A stretch of DNA of 64,000 bases from IMG/VR virus record IMGVR_UViG_3300025120_000037, positions 1 to 64,000 of that record. The stretch is one strand, 5' to 3'. Under the pieces are notes generated by a model. It saw only the letters and a program-made list of their open reading frames with translations, had not been told where the DNA came from and searched no databases. This DNA comes from a virus. Position numbers and translations under genes: made by a program. This document shows positions 23,916 through 32,571 of the stretch, one piece after another (within the stretch, counting starts at the first letter, position 1; the number at the start of each line of letters is the position of its first letter).

Positions 23916-24188
23916 TTATTCGAAAGTTTTAAAACCTGAGAACAAGGGTGCTGCTTCTTGAGTTTTTGACCCAGCTTCAAATGTCTTATACCCAGTAAAA
24001 GGTGTCACTGCTTGACGTCCTCTAAAGGAACGAGCTCCTGCAGTATCTTTAACCGCCTCTTCTTCCTTATTGCTCCTTTTCTTTGCTTTACGTAATTCAG
24101 GGAAGTAATCAAGTAAGAGAGACCCTTGATCTGTCTCGGGGCCGGTTAGTGCAGCCCCGAAGAAGTCACCAGCGAAACGAGTGGCCAT
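23916..24188 (-). CDS. hypothetical, duplicated TGYKTFE/SGFKTFE motif
   Basis: 90 residues from ATG 24188 (TTG 24224 is an alternative that overlaps the upstream gene). MATRFAGDFFGAALTGPETD is followed by a basic stretch and a C-terminal pair FTGYKTFEAGSK and LFSGFKTFE, the last one at the very end. The doubled motif could be a short binding peptide. No family recognised. Confidence 0.6.
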   Translation of the reverse strand: MATRFAGDFFGAALTGPETDQGSLLLDYFPELRKAKKRSNKEEEAVKDTAGARSFRGRQAVTPFTGYKTFEAGSKTQEAAPLFSGFKTFE

Positions 24189-24213
24189 CTTATAGATCGT
24201 TTTTTTTAGTTTA

Positions 24214-25044
24214 CTAGTTTTCAACCCAAAATCTTGCTAAGCCAAAACCTGGACCTACAGTCCCTTTGAGAACTCTCATTCTTCTTTTCGCTTCCTCGTG
24301 GTCATAAAAAAACTGTGCCTTGTCTCGTTCGCTAGTGAATACCACTAACTTCTTAGTTTCTTTATTCAACGAGTCTTTTACGTACTCACCCTGCTTGGTA
24401 ATAACCCACACCTCCTGGAATGATAAAAGAGGCATGGTGAGAGTTTCTTCGAATGTACACAGCTTTGATTTGTACATTAGTCGTGATTTGCTTCTAGTGA
24501 CTACATTTTTATTTGTTTTTTTTGTTTCGGTATTAAAAAGTTTACTATCTAACTTTTCGGTTCTAGCAATCGATAGCGTCGCACGAAGCTTACGGGCTCC
24601 GTTAGCAGCAGCTAAAGGTGTGGAAAATTCCTCTCTGCCTACGTAAAAACCTTTCATGAAGTTTACGCAGCCAAAGTAACTACCGTTTGTCTTTACCGTA
24701 AAAACTTCTTTCTCAGGAACTTTGTCTATATTTAGAATCTCAAAGCTGAAGGACTCTTTAGGTTTTGACTTACTTTCGCTTGTAATAAATTTTTTATTAC
24801 TTATCTCAGTAAATTTTAATCTGTTCTGATCTAATTCTTGAGTTTTATCAGTTCTATGCCACTCCACGGTTACACAATGTCTTCTACGTCCGGCAGCGTT
24901 CTTACGAACGTAAGTACGGACCACAGTTCCTTCAGAGAGAGTGTCGTGCTTAGCAGAGTTAACAAGCCCTTTAGGTACGAAAAGCTGAACAGTGTCGCCC
25001 TTTTTAAACTTAGGGCTAGAGAATCGATCGTTTTTAATAACCAT
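24214..25044 (-). CDS. KOW/SH3-like protein (large paralogue)
   Basis: 276 residues, ATG 25044. N-terminal 70 residues look like an SH3 or KOW-type barrel: FKKGDTVQLFVPKGLV, LSEGTVVRTYVRKN, RRRHCVTVEWHRTD, then KTQELDQNRLKF. The same pattern makes up the whole of the next gene upstream. The middle is basic and unassigned; the end is GTVGPGFGLARFWVEN. KOW domains bind RNA, RNA polymerase or ribosomes, so a role in host takeover is conceivable. It lies between DNA polymerase and the helical-repeat proteins. Confidence 0.6.
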   Translation of the reverse strand: MVIKNDRFSSPKFKKGDTVQLFVPKGLVNSAKHDTLSEGTVVRTYVRKNAAGRRRHCVTVEWHRTDKTQELDQNRLKFTEISNKKFITSESKSKPKESFSFEILNIDKVPEKEVFTVKTNGSYFGCVNFMKGFYVGREEFSTPLAAANGARKLRATLSIARTEKLDSKLFNTETKKTNKNVVTRSKSRLMYKSKLCTFEETLTMPLLSFQEVWVITKQGEYVKDSLNKETKKLVVFTSERDKAQFFYDHEEAKRRMRVLKGTVGPGFGLARFWVEN

Positions 25045-25340
25045 TAGTCGTGAGATTCTAAAGAAGGGTAGAGCATTAAACGCATCTGGTGGTGCTCGCT
25101 AGTGACACCGCACAAATCCCATAAGACAGTTACATAGTGCTGTCTAGCACCTACCTTCGACAGTTTGACACTTGTGTCAACCACTGTTCCGATTCTCGTG
25201 GTGTTGTGAACAGCAGAGACTCTGTCTAAAAGTTCCTGATCTGGAAAGTCTCTTACAAATACGAGTCGCCCACTTTCTTTAACCTTTACTCTGTCACCTT
25301 TACTGAATCTGCACTGACTCTTCGGCCTTCTATTTTTCAT
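25044..25340 (-). CDS. KOW/SH3-like protein (small paralogue)
   Basis: 98 residues, ATG 25340. One barrel-like domain: FSKGDRVKVKESGRLVFV, RIGTVVDTSVKLSKVG, RQHYVTVLWDLCGVTSEHH, QMRL. The order G-D-x-V, G-T-V-V, R-x-x-x-V-T-V-x-W, H/Q-x-x-R-L matches the N-terminal domain of the next gene, so the two arose by duplication. Its ATG overlaps the TGA of the DNA polymerase gene (ATGA), giving translational coupling. Confidence 0.65.
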   Translation of the reverse strand: MKNRRPKSQCRFSKGDRVKVKESGRLVFVRDFPDQELLDRVSAVHNTTRIGTVVDTSVKLSKVGARQHYVTVLWDLCGVTSEHHQMRLMLYPSLESHD

Positions 25341-27229
25341 TTATCAGACCAATCCCCACCATGGGAAGCGTCAGCCTTAGAGGGCACAACCTTTAATATT
25401 GTCTCTGCTGCTTCTTGCATACAGGTTTCTAGGATATTTATGTATTCATTTACTTTCGATTTAGGGACTTCAATCACAATTTCGTCATGAACGCAAGCAA
25501 CTAAGTGGATGTCACCTTTAATAAAAGGATTAAGTTTTGCAAGAGAAAGTTTCAAGACGTCAGCTCCTGCGCCTTGGATAAGAGTATTGGCGCATGCTGT
25601 CATTGTCGCGTCGTTATACGACAGAAGTCGACGGCGCCCAGTGGGAGTCCTTACATATGTCCAACCATCCTCGACCATTGCTGATCTTTCCCGATGCCAT
25701 TGCCTAAGACGTGGGTATGCATTGTGGAATGCTTGATGTGAGACTTTCGCTTCTGAAAGAGAAATAAGTTTTCCTGACTGAGCTGCGTAAGTTTTGTATT
25801 TTCTGTAACCCATGCCATAGAGAAGGGCAAAGTTTAATGTCTTGCCCTCTTGCCGTTGAGACTTTTTTACTTCGTTCAAAGGCACTTTATAAATCAAACT
25901 TGCTGTAACCGTATGAAGATCGTACCCGTCTTTAAAAGCCTGAATCATTTGAGGAATATTGATCAGCTCAGCTCCAAGGCGAAGTTCAATCTGACTAAAG
26001 TCACAGATAATTAACTCATATCCTTCTGTGGCTATAAAACACTCTCTAAATTGAGAATTCCTTGGTATTTGCTGAGCGTTAACAGCAAATGTGTCCTTAA
26101 TTTTTTTGGCACTTACTTTCTTTGCGCCAGACGATGTAAACCGTCCAGAGTTTGCGCCGTATTGGTTATAACCCGAGTGAATGCGATTAGTTATCGGGTT
26201 AACGTTTGCCAAAAGTTTTTCAGCGTGTTGAAGACGTGTCTCAACTTTGGTGCGACGCCTGTATAAGTTAAGGTGCGCGTCCTCCGAGTCAAACTCGGAT
26301 AACTGGATCTGATTAAGAGTCGGCTTTCCTGTTGTTGGAGAAGATGGTAGTTCCACTCCCAGGCTGCTGAAGCTTTTGATGCATTGTATGCCTGAGCTTG
26401 GGTTGAACTGTTTAGGTTTCTTCCCAATCGATAATGATCCATCTGGGTTCCTGGGTAGTTTCGAATCGGATGGTAGAGCTTTGTCTAGCTCCATGCAAAA
26501 TTCTAGAGTTATTTCTTCTAACTCACACCGGATAGATTCGCGTAGTGCTAGCAGCTTACTAATATCTACATTGAAACCCCTATAGCACATGAGTGCTACT
26601 GGTCTGACACACTTCGACTCCAAAGAATATACCTCTAGGAGTGCCTCTTCTGCCAGTTCTCGCAACTGATCTGATGCAATTGACGGAAGGATGTCAACGT
26701 CTTTTGCTGCGTACTCAACCTGCTCAATATCAAGCTCAGGCTGACTCCAGTCACTTACCTGTTGGTCTTTAGAAATCTCAACACCTAATCTTCGGCTAAC
26801 AACCGCTTTAAGAGCGCAAGACACATCGTCGAAGTAAGTCTCGTGAGTCTTTGGAGAAGTTTTTTTATCTTTAAAACCTGCTCGTAGACATCGTTCAGCG
26901 ACATAGGTATCAAAGATTTTATTTTTAAAATCAATGCCTAAAGCGTAAAGAAACCTGAGATCGAAGTTTAAGTTGTGACCAACCAAGAGTGTTCTGCTTT
27001 CGATCAGCTCTTTTAAACCTGTAATATCTTGAATTTTAAATAAATCCAGGACGTATACGCAGCGGTCTTCGACCTTTTCATCTGTTGTACAAAGCTGTAG
27101 AAGCCTCGGCTTAGCGATGTGAGGGTCCAACCCCGTGGTTTCAAAGTCCAAGCAAAGTTTCGGAAGCTTCTCAAGGTCTGTGAGGCCCTGTTTAAATTCT
27201 GATTCCGTGGTTACGTATTTGATGTGCAT
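25337..27229 (-). CDS. polA: family A DNA polymerase with 3'-5' proofreading domain
   Basis: 630 residues from ATG 27229; an upstream TTG at 27259 would put a terminator hairpin in the coding sequence and is rejected. Residues 1-200 are a DnaQ-like exonuclease with Exo I CLDFETTGLDP (Asp28, Glu30), Exo II VGHNLNFDLRFL and Exo III YAAKDVDIL. The polymerase has motif A DFSQIELRLGA (about 410), motif B RQEGKTLNFALLYGMGY (about 465; Phe at the sugar-selecting site) and motif C ACVHDEIVIEVP (about 580). No 5'-3' exonuclease domain. This is the replicative enzyme of the phage. Confidence 0.95.
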   Translation of the reverse strand: MHIKYVTTESEFKQGLTDLEKLPKLCLDFETTGLDPHIAKPRLLQLCTTDEKVEDRCVYVLDLFKIQDITGLKELIESRTLLVGHNLNFDLRFLYALGIDFKNKIFDTYVAERCLRAGFKDKKTSPKTHETYFDDVSCALKAVVSRRLGVEISKDQQVSDWSQPELDIEQVEYAAKDVDILPSIASDQLRELAEEALLEVYSLESKCVRPVALMCYRGFNVDISKLLALRESIRCELEEITLEFCMELDKALPSDSKLPRNPDGSLSIGKKPKQFNPSSGIQCIKSFSSLGVELPSSPTTGKPTLNQIQLSEFDSEDAHLNLYRRRTKVETRLQHAEKLLANVNPITNRIHSGYNQYGANSGRFTSSGAKKVSAKKIKDTFAVNAQQIPRNSQFRECFIATEGYELIICDFSQIELRLGAELINIPQMIQAFKDGYDLHTVTASLIYKVPLNEVKKSQRQEGKTLNFALLYGMGYRKYKTYAAQSGKLISLSEAKVSHQAFHNAYPRLRQWHRERSAMVEDGWTYVRTPTGRRRLLSYNDATMTACANTLIQGAGADVLKLSLAKLNPFIKGDIHLVACVHDEIVIEVPKSKVNEYINILETCMQEAAETILKVVPSKADASHGGDWSDK

Positions 27230-27256
27230 AAAAAAATAAGGCGTCCTAAGACGCCT
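27230..27256 (-). terminator. intrinsic terminator touching the polA start codon
   Basis: On the minus strand AGGCGTC-TTAG-GACGCCT (27256-27239), seven perfect pairs with a 4-nt loop, then TTATTTTTT and at once the ATG of polA (27229). It would end transcripts from the gene at 27281-28102, or act as an attenuator for polA. Confidence 0.75.
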
Positions 27257-27280
27257 CAAGAATAACTGCGTTGTGTGAGA

Positions 27281-28102
27281 TCAGGCGACAGTTGACATAG
27301 TCCGCTTCATACTTTTGCGAACTCGCTGAGACCACTTGTGACTGATATATGTGTCAAGGTCATTCCAGATGTCTGCAACCTCTTCTCCTTTAGAGCGGAG
27401 TTCAATCTGGTAAACAAAACGTCGAAGTTGGCTAGAAGCACCTCGTAGGTTCTTGTCAACACTGCCAATCTCCTCGGTGTGATGGAGCTCAAGCAGGTCC
27501 CAATCACGAAGAAGCGCACAACCGTCACGAAGTGATGTGTAGATAGGAGAAGCGTGGTAACAGACTGTCCGATCATTACCGGGCTCCTTCACAATAGGGC
27601 GGTAGTGACCTTCAGAATCTTGAGCAAAGCCCCTAAAGATATCTGAATCTGCAGAAACTTCTCCCTTGTAAGCTAATTGGTTTACAAGCTGTGTCGCAAT
27701 CTGACGGAGAGTCTTCTTTTTCTTGCCTTTAAGCATCAGCAAGATCATGCCAGCTCCTAAAGACTTGAGATTTTCTGATGCACACAGTTTTTCAATCGCT
27801 TCCTCAGCGTTACGGATAGGGTGAGTTGGTTTGGTCGCAGAGATACGGACCATCTGTGCTCTGGCCTTACGCTGCTTGGGAGCTCTAACTCCTTCAATGG
27901 CGAACTTAGCGGCTAGGTTTGCTAACTGAGGGTTCTTAGTCTTGACGCTTATTGAAAATAACTTTGTAGCGTCCATCAAGGATGGATCGATGTGGTTAGC
28001 GACGTCAATACAGATAGAAGGAAGGTCGCCACATGCTTGAAATAGCGCTTTAGCTTCCCCGGTAGTCAGTTCAGCGTCGCCGATTTTGAATGTAAAATCC
28101 AT
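27281..28102 (-). CDS. hypothetical protein, promoter-operator controlled
   Basis: 273 residues, ATG 28102. Alternates helical segments with basic stretches: FAIEGVRAPKQRKARAQMVR, LLMLKGKKKKTLRQIATQL, and a C-terminus ending in WSQRVRKSMKRTMSTVA. No domain recognised. High basic charge and position immediately before the polymerase suggest nucleic-acid binding. It has its own promoter overlapped by inverted repeats (28118-28152) and a terminator right after it, so it is expressed as a separate unit and probably tightly controlled. Confidence 0.65.
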   Translation of the reverse strand: MDFTFKIGDAELTTGEAKALFQACGDLPSICIDVANHIDPSLMDATKLFSISVKTKNPQLANLAAKFAIEGVRAPKQRKARAQMVRISATKPTHPIRNAEEAIEKLCASENLKSLGAGMILLMLKGKKKKTLRQIATQLVNQLAYKGEVSADSDIFRGFAQDSEGHYRPIVKEPGNDRTVCYHASPIYTSLRDGCALLRDWDLLELHHTEEIGSVDKNLRGASSQLRRFVYQIELRSKGEEVADIWNDLDTYISHKWSQRVRKSMKRTMSTVA

Positions 28103-28117
28103 TTGAATTGGTTGGTT

Positions 28118-28152
28118 CTGGCAAATACTAGCCAGTTATTTGCTGGCGTCAA
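28118..28152 (-). promoter_or_regulatory. promoter overlapped by CTGGC inverted repeats (operator candidate)
   Basis: On the minus strand TTGACG (28147-28152), 16-bp spacer, TAGTAT (28125-28130). The spacer is filled by an inverted repeat, GCCAG (28131-28135), 7-nt centre, CTGGC (28143-28147), and a third half-site CTGGC sits at 28118-28122 near the transcription start. This layout is typical of a repressor-controlled promoter. Confidence 0.55.
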
Positions 28153-28180
28153 TGCATTTCAATCACTTTTAAGGTGTCTT

Positions 28181-28600
28181 TTAAAGCATGTCTTTCAACA
28201 AGGCACCTGTCACAAGGCCGATGTTTGAATCAAAGTTGTAAAACTCTTCAGTTATCTGCATCGACATTAGTTCAAAGTCTGCTTCTTGAAGGTCTAGTAC
28301 TCCCCTAGCGCACTGAAGTGATGCAGTGCCATACATGGTGTTTAGTAACATGTTCACAGATAGCGTAAACTCAGTGATAGAGTCGCCTAAAGGTCTGACA
28401 ATATTAAAAATTCCTTTTGAAGGTAAGTACTTGATTACTGATTCATTGAACTTAAACGAGGTGCATTTTGGATCGTCTTGATCTGTGTACGTGTCGTATA
28501 AACACGTAGATACCCAGTCTTCCAATTCATAACGCATTGTTTGCGGTGCATACTCCTGTAGCAATTTTTTGATAAGTTGGATGTCTTCTTGGCTAATCAT
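28181..28600 (-). CDS. hypothetical acidic protein
   Basis: 139 residues, ATG 28600. Helical N-terminus (EDIQLIKKLLQEYAP), a central segment with Tyr/Asp (CLYDTYTDQDDPKC), then helix-rich C-terminus. No recognised domain. It is the last gene of the leftward run that starts at the 33.05 kb promoter, 40 bp after the VWA gene. Confidence 0.6.
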   Translation of the reverse strand: MISQEDIQLIKKLLQEYAPQTMRYELEDWVSTCLYDTYTDQDDPKCTSFKFNESVIKYLPSKGIFNIVRPLGDSITEFTLSVNMLLNTMYGTASLQCARGVLDLQEADFELMSMQITEEFYNFDSNIGLVTGALLKDML

Positions 28601-28640
28601 GTCTCTAGTCTCAACAGATAGACGCTAACTCTATTTTTTC

Positions 28641-30179
28641 TCAACGTAAAGACTCTTGAAACAATTTTGCGTTTGAGGCTTCGCAGTTGACGTCAACATC
28701 GCGTACATAGTCACAAAACCTGTGACACCAGTGATCTTCCACACCTATTACAAAAGCTGTCCATTGAATCCCTTTAGTAGCTTTGAACTCTTTAATCCGT
28801 TTTAAATATGCTTCGGAAACTTGAGATTGACCGTCTGTAATCATCAATACATCCGCCTTTTCCCTAATAACCGCTTTATCCACCGCGTGGTCGATCACAG
28901 CTCCAAAACTAGTTCCACCTTGGGTAACCCAGGACATAATGAAATCCAGTAATTCATTATTATCTTTTCCACCTGGTTGGAGAGTGATGCTTTTCTGGAT
29001 ACAAGTATCAAAAAGATGAATTTGTACTTCTCTCTTTTGCTGTAAGCAATCTTCTGCGACAACCATAGAAATAGCTTTTGACCATGTCTCTGCTAGTCCC
29101 ATCATTGATCCGCTTATGTCTACGTATAGAACTACAGGACCTTTGCATAAGTTTTTGGTTTTAGCCTCGTAGTCTTTAGTAAGAATTGTTTTTTGAGCAT
29201 ACTTGAGAGCAAATAACGCTCTACCTGCTTCTGTGCCAGCGAGAGCGAGCTCCGTGGGGAATGCTTTGACTACTTCATTAGAGAATTTCGCACCGACAAT
29301 ATCGGAGTAATTACTTCTCGCTGCAACAGCCTTCTTTCTTTCTCTCCAAGCTGTCCTAAGTGCTCCAAGTTTTTTAATGAGTTGTTTGAGATTTTTGTTT
29401 TGTTTAAGTTTTTTTGAAAGTTTTTTCTTTTCGTTTATGTCATTTAAATGGGTACCTACTCCCGCGTGGCAGCCTGCAAGTTGTTTAAAGGCTTCCTTTA
29501 AATCCTTGCTTTCTTCTTTGGCTTTGTCCACGCTGCGTTGAATTTCAGGTTTTAACTGTTCGACAGCTTTTTTAGACAGTGATTCGGTTTGTTTTACAAG
29601 ATCCTTACCTTTAATTCTTTTTTCAGCGGCAAGTTTTAAATCTCCTCTCTTCTTTGCTTCAGTAAATTCGTTTCTAATTATTTCAAGTTCCTCTTGAACT
29701 TTACCTAAATCATTAGGCAGCTCACCGTCTGTAATTTGTTTATGTATAAGCTCGCTTAAATCGTTGAGAATATTCATTGCGTTATTACCAGAAAGAAACT
29801 GATCACCTATTGAGTATTTAATAAGCTCATTCCACGCAGCACTGTTGCAGATCTCGGAAAAAAGGTTCAACCAAAATGCGTTTTCTGGTTTGTACCCTTC
29901 GGGATAATCTGGCTCCTCTTCGTCCTGCTTAGCTTGAAAATATTGTTCAGCGTCATCAAGACTGACCAACGTAGTTACCTCTCCTCCGTTATAGATGTAA
30001 TCAAAAAGTTCTTTTCCAAAACGAGATAGTTGTTTTAAATCATAAAGTTCTTCGATGTATTTAATTTGAGGCATAGAGTCTCTTACAAAGTCATCCCAGA
30101 GAAAACTGCCAAGTGCAGAAACATTTATAACGAGTGGATCTGCATCTGCAAGCCTAAGAAAATCGTTTTTTGTATTCAT
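28641..30179 (-). CDS. VWA-domain protein, ViaA-like
   Basis: 512 residues, ATG 30179 overlapping the stop of the MoxR gene (ATGA). The first 330 residues are helical and highly charged, including Lys-rich coiled coils. The C-terminal von Willebrand A domain has a complete metal-ion site: VLYVDISGSMMG (about 350, D-x-S-x-S), TQGGTSFG (the Thr of the site, about 425) and MITDGQS. In cells ViaA-type VWA proteins work with RavA-type MoxR ATPases as chaperone-like machines acting on metal or membrane complexes. Here the partner gene is directly upstream. Confidence 0.85.
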   Translation of the reverse strand: MNTKNDFLRLADADPLVINVSALGSFLWDDFVRDSMPQIKYIEELYDLKQLSRFGKELFDYIYNGGEVTTLVSLDDAEQYFQAKQDEEEPDYPEGYKPENAFWLNLFSEICNSAAWNELIKYSIGDQFLSGNNAMNILNDLSELIHKQITDGELPNDLGKVQEELEIIRNEFTEAKKRGDLKLAAEKRIKGKDLVKQTESLSKKAVEQLKPEIQRSVDKAKEESKDLKEAFKQLAGCHAGVGTHLNDINEKKKLSKKLKQNKNLKQLIKKLGALRTAWRERKKAVAARSNYSDIVGAKFSNEVVKAFPTELALAGTEAGRALFALKYAQKTILTKDYEAKTKNLCKGPVVLYVDISGSMMGLAETWSKAISMVVAEDCLQQKREVQIHLFDTCIQKSITLQPGGKDNNELLDFIMSWVTQGGTSFGAVIDHAVDKAVIREKADVLMITDGQSQVSEAYLKRIKEFKATKGIQWTAFVIGVEDHWCHRFCDYVRDVDVNCEASNAKLFQESLR

Positions 30180-31351
30180 GATTCAACCTCAGAGATTGAT
30201 TTTATAACTGCTGTCATAGATGTGTTTACCTCTCTAGCTAGTCTCATTGCTGACTTACGGTCTTCCATAGTCAGTCGATCTGAAAGAATCCTGTCTAACC
30301 TCTCTTCGCATATGGCTAAGTCTTTGTGCATTTTTCTAAGTTGTATAACAAATTTATTTAACTCAGTGACAGTCTTTGCTTCCCCTCTATGAAAAGAGTG
30401 GAACTCTGCAAGCACTCCGCTGTGAATACGTTTTAGATCTGTAATAAGTTTGCTGTTTGTAGGAACGACTTGTTCTAGAACTTCTTTAACTACGTTTATG
30501 TCGTCTGTATTTTTATAAACAATATGTTTGAGTGAACGATGAAGATGTTCTGGATATACCTGATCCTCACCTTGAACAACTGCCCATCCTTTCATAAATT
30601 TAAGAATCTGAACCCGACGTCGATCAGAAACAGAGATTCCTCGATTATTAAGCATGTCCATAATTTGCCCAAATTTATCTAAAAACTCTTCACTTACAGT
30701 TATATTTTCAAGGTATTTTTGAAGCGCTAAGAGATCTTTAAATACTAAATTTGATTCAACTGTTGGTCGCTCTTGAGCATTAACTGCCCATGTGTCTAAT
30801 CGGCGCTTAGAGGTAGGTTTCTTAAGAAGCTCAACCGTGGGCCGAAAGAGAAACCTGTCGCAAAATGCGGCTAAAGACTCTTCAGTAGGGAAAGAGTTAG
30901 TCGCGGCTACAACAGATTGAATTGGTGTTGTTAGTACCTCTCTACCGTTATTAAATGTCCTCTCATTTAGGATTGTTAACAAACTGTTAAGCACAGCACT
31001 GCTCCCTCTAAACAGCTCATCGAGGAATGCAATATTACTCGACGGAAGATAGCCTTCGGTATCTCTGGTGTACTCATCTTTAAGCAATTTGCTTACTGCA
31101 ACAGGACCAAACAGCTCTGATGGATCTGCAGTTGGGGAAAGAAGATAACCGAAATAAATACTGCCTTTAAATCCTTTAGAAATTTCTTTTACAAGTTCGC
31201 TTTTACCTGTACCCGGTACCCCAAACAAGAATGTATTTTGTTGTGTAATAAGAGAAGCAAGCACTCCGTCAATTACATCTTCACGTTCAAGAAACCTTGA
31301 GTTAAGTGAAGCTCGAAAGTTTTGTAGGTTTGTAAAAAGAGTGTCGTTCAT
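30176..31351 (-). CDS. MoxR-type AAA+ ATPase, RavA-like
   Basis: 391 residues, ATG 31351. Walker A is FGVPGTGKSEL (Gly44-Ser51), Walker B IAFLDELFRGSS (107-117), followed by LNSLLTILNERTFNNG, which is diagnostic for the MoxR/RavA clade; sensor 1 is VVAATNSFP (about 148-155) and DRFLFR carries the arginine finger. The C-terminal 150 residues are helical. It should form a hexamer that remodels targets together with the VWA protein. It overlaps the next gene by 4 bp and the preceding coiled-coil gene by 1 bp, so stoichiometric expression is likely. Confidence 0.9.
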   Translation of the reverse strand: MNDTLFTNLQNFRASLNSRFLEREDVIDGVLASLITQQNTFLFGVPGTGKSELVKEISKGFKGSIYFGYLLSPTADPSELFGPVAVSKLLKDEYTRDTEGYLPSSNIAFLDELFRGSSAVLNSLLTILNERTFNNGREVLTTPIQSVVAATNSFPTEESLAAFCDRFLFRPTVELLKKPTSKRRLDTWAVNAQERPTVESNLVFKDLLALQKYLENITVSEEFLDKFGQIMDMLNNRGISVSDRRRVQILKFMKGWAVVQGEDQVYPEHLHRSLKHIVYKNTDDINVVKEVLEQVVPTNSKLITDLKRIHSGVLAEFHSFHRGEAKTVTELNKFVIQLRKMHKDLAICEERLDRILSDRLTMEDRKSAMRLAREVNTSMTAVIKSISEVES

Positions 31352-32571
31352 TAGAAATCGGGGTTGTCAATGTTTTTGATTTCATCCAAAGCTTTGGCAA
31401 TAGATCCACTTTGGATAGAGATTAATTCAGTTCTTTGATCAAATAGCTTTTGAAGGTGCTTCGCCCGTTGATGGTAAACCGAGGTTTCAATCCTAAGCTC
31501 TTCCTCAATAGAGAAAAGTTCTTCTTCACTCTCTGCCACAGAGATCCGACTAACCAAATCCCTGTAAGTACCCGAGAGGCTTAAAGATTTTTTGACTGCT
31601 TCAAGACCATCAGTTGAGTCTCGTCTTGAGATAATTTGTTTGAGTTCCTCTCTGATCTCGACCTTTGTTGTAGAGAAACATTTCATTGCTTCTACTTGAG
31701 CCAGACCTTGAGTTATTTGTAACTCAACTCCTTGTTCGATGAGTTTTCGACATAGGAGTGACAGTTCGTCAAAACCAGGACAGTGTTTGGTGATAAGCTC
31801 CAGTTTCTCGGCAATAAGTTCCCAGGACCCCCTTCGTTTAGAAGTTCCTGTTTGCCTTTCTTTCACACGGTTTGACGCTCTGGTGTCTAGATCATCGAGA
31901 AGTTCAGCAGCTTTTTCAAGTGCTCGATCTGCAGCTGAATGTTGAGCTGCTTCAAGTACTTCAGAAGTGTTGGCAATGCCCACATGATCTATTTCTAAGA
32001 ATCCGTGCTCCTCTTTTGAGCTAGACACTTCCATACGGATTGGGTTAGGCCCCACCACAAACACCTCAATTGGGTTGGAGAACTCCTCCTTAGTAGGGAA
32101 CATGCTCAAATAAGCATCCGTGGCGATCTGCTTACCTTCGGGATCGTTTACAAAGATCGGTTCAACAAAGTTTCTAACCATTGTCACCCAACTTTGATAC
32201 TCCTCAAACCACAAATCCGCAAGCTCAGCGTTTGATTGTTCGGCCATCACACGGATCTTCATTATTTGATCATTGGCTTTATCAAAGCAAGATTCGTGTA
32301 AGAAGTGAATGTCTCCATTGCTGATAGTACATTCGTCATACAACTTTCTTTGTTCAGTCCTAATCCTGCTTAAGTGTTCTTTAAGTTTCCCTGAAAGATT
32401 AGATCTAACAGGAATTGACTGTTGGTTAGCTAAGGCTTCAATAACTTGCTCAGGTAAACCAAGATCATTGAATTCAATCTTAGTAGTCTGACGCACAGAA
32501 GCAGCCACAGTGCAGTGGAGAAGAAAGATACGGTCCATAACTAAAATAATGTTTGGGTCACTGTCCGTCAC
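31351..32571 (-). CDS. coiled-coil protein, third member of the MoxR/VWA operon (DUF3150-like)
   Basis: 406 residues from GTG 32571 (GTGA overlap with the gene before). Residues 60-170 carry FLHESCFDKANDQIMKIRVM and a Trp/Phe-rich helical segment ending FPTKEEF; the pattern resembles DUF3150, a family that sits beside MoxR ATPases in other phages. The rest is long charged helices (AAELLDDLDTRASNRVKE, ELFSIEEELRIETS) typical of a coiled coil. No catalytic motif. Likely the substrate, scaffold or regulator of the ATPase-VWA pair. The family assignment is tentative. Confidence 0.6.
   Translation of the reverse strand: MTDSDPNIILVMDRIFLLHCTVAASVRQTTKIEFNDLGLPEQVIEALANQQSIPVRSNLSGKLKEHLSRIRTEQRKLYDECTISNGDIHFLHESCFDKANDQIMKIRVMAEQSNAELADLWFEEYQSWVTMVRNFVEPIFVNDPEGKQIATDAYLSMFPTKEEFSNPIEVFVVGPNPIRMEVSSSKEEHGFLEIDHVGIANTSEVLEAAQHSAADRALEKAAELLDDLDTRASNRVKERQTGTSKRRGSWELIAEKLELITKHCPGFDELSLLCRKLIEQGVELQITQGLAQVEAMKCFSTTKVEIREELKQIISRRDSTDGLEAVKKSLSLSGTYRDLVSRISVAESEEELFSIEEELRIETSVYHQRAKHLQKLFDQRTELISIQSGSIAKALDEIKNIDNPDF

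Noticed and set aside
27230-27259. TTG 27259 as polA start
   Set aside because: It would translate a terminator hairpin and T-run; ATG 27229 gives a normal exonuclease N-terminus.
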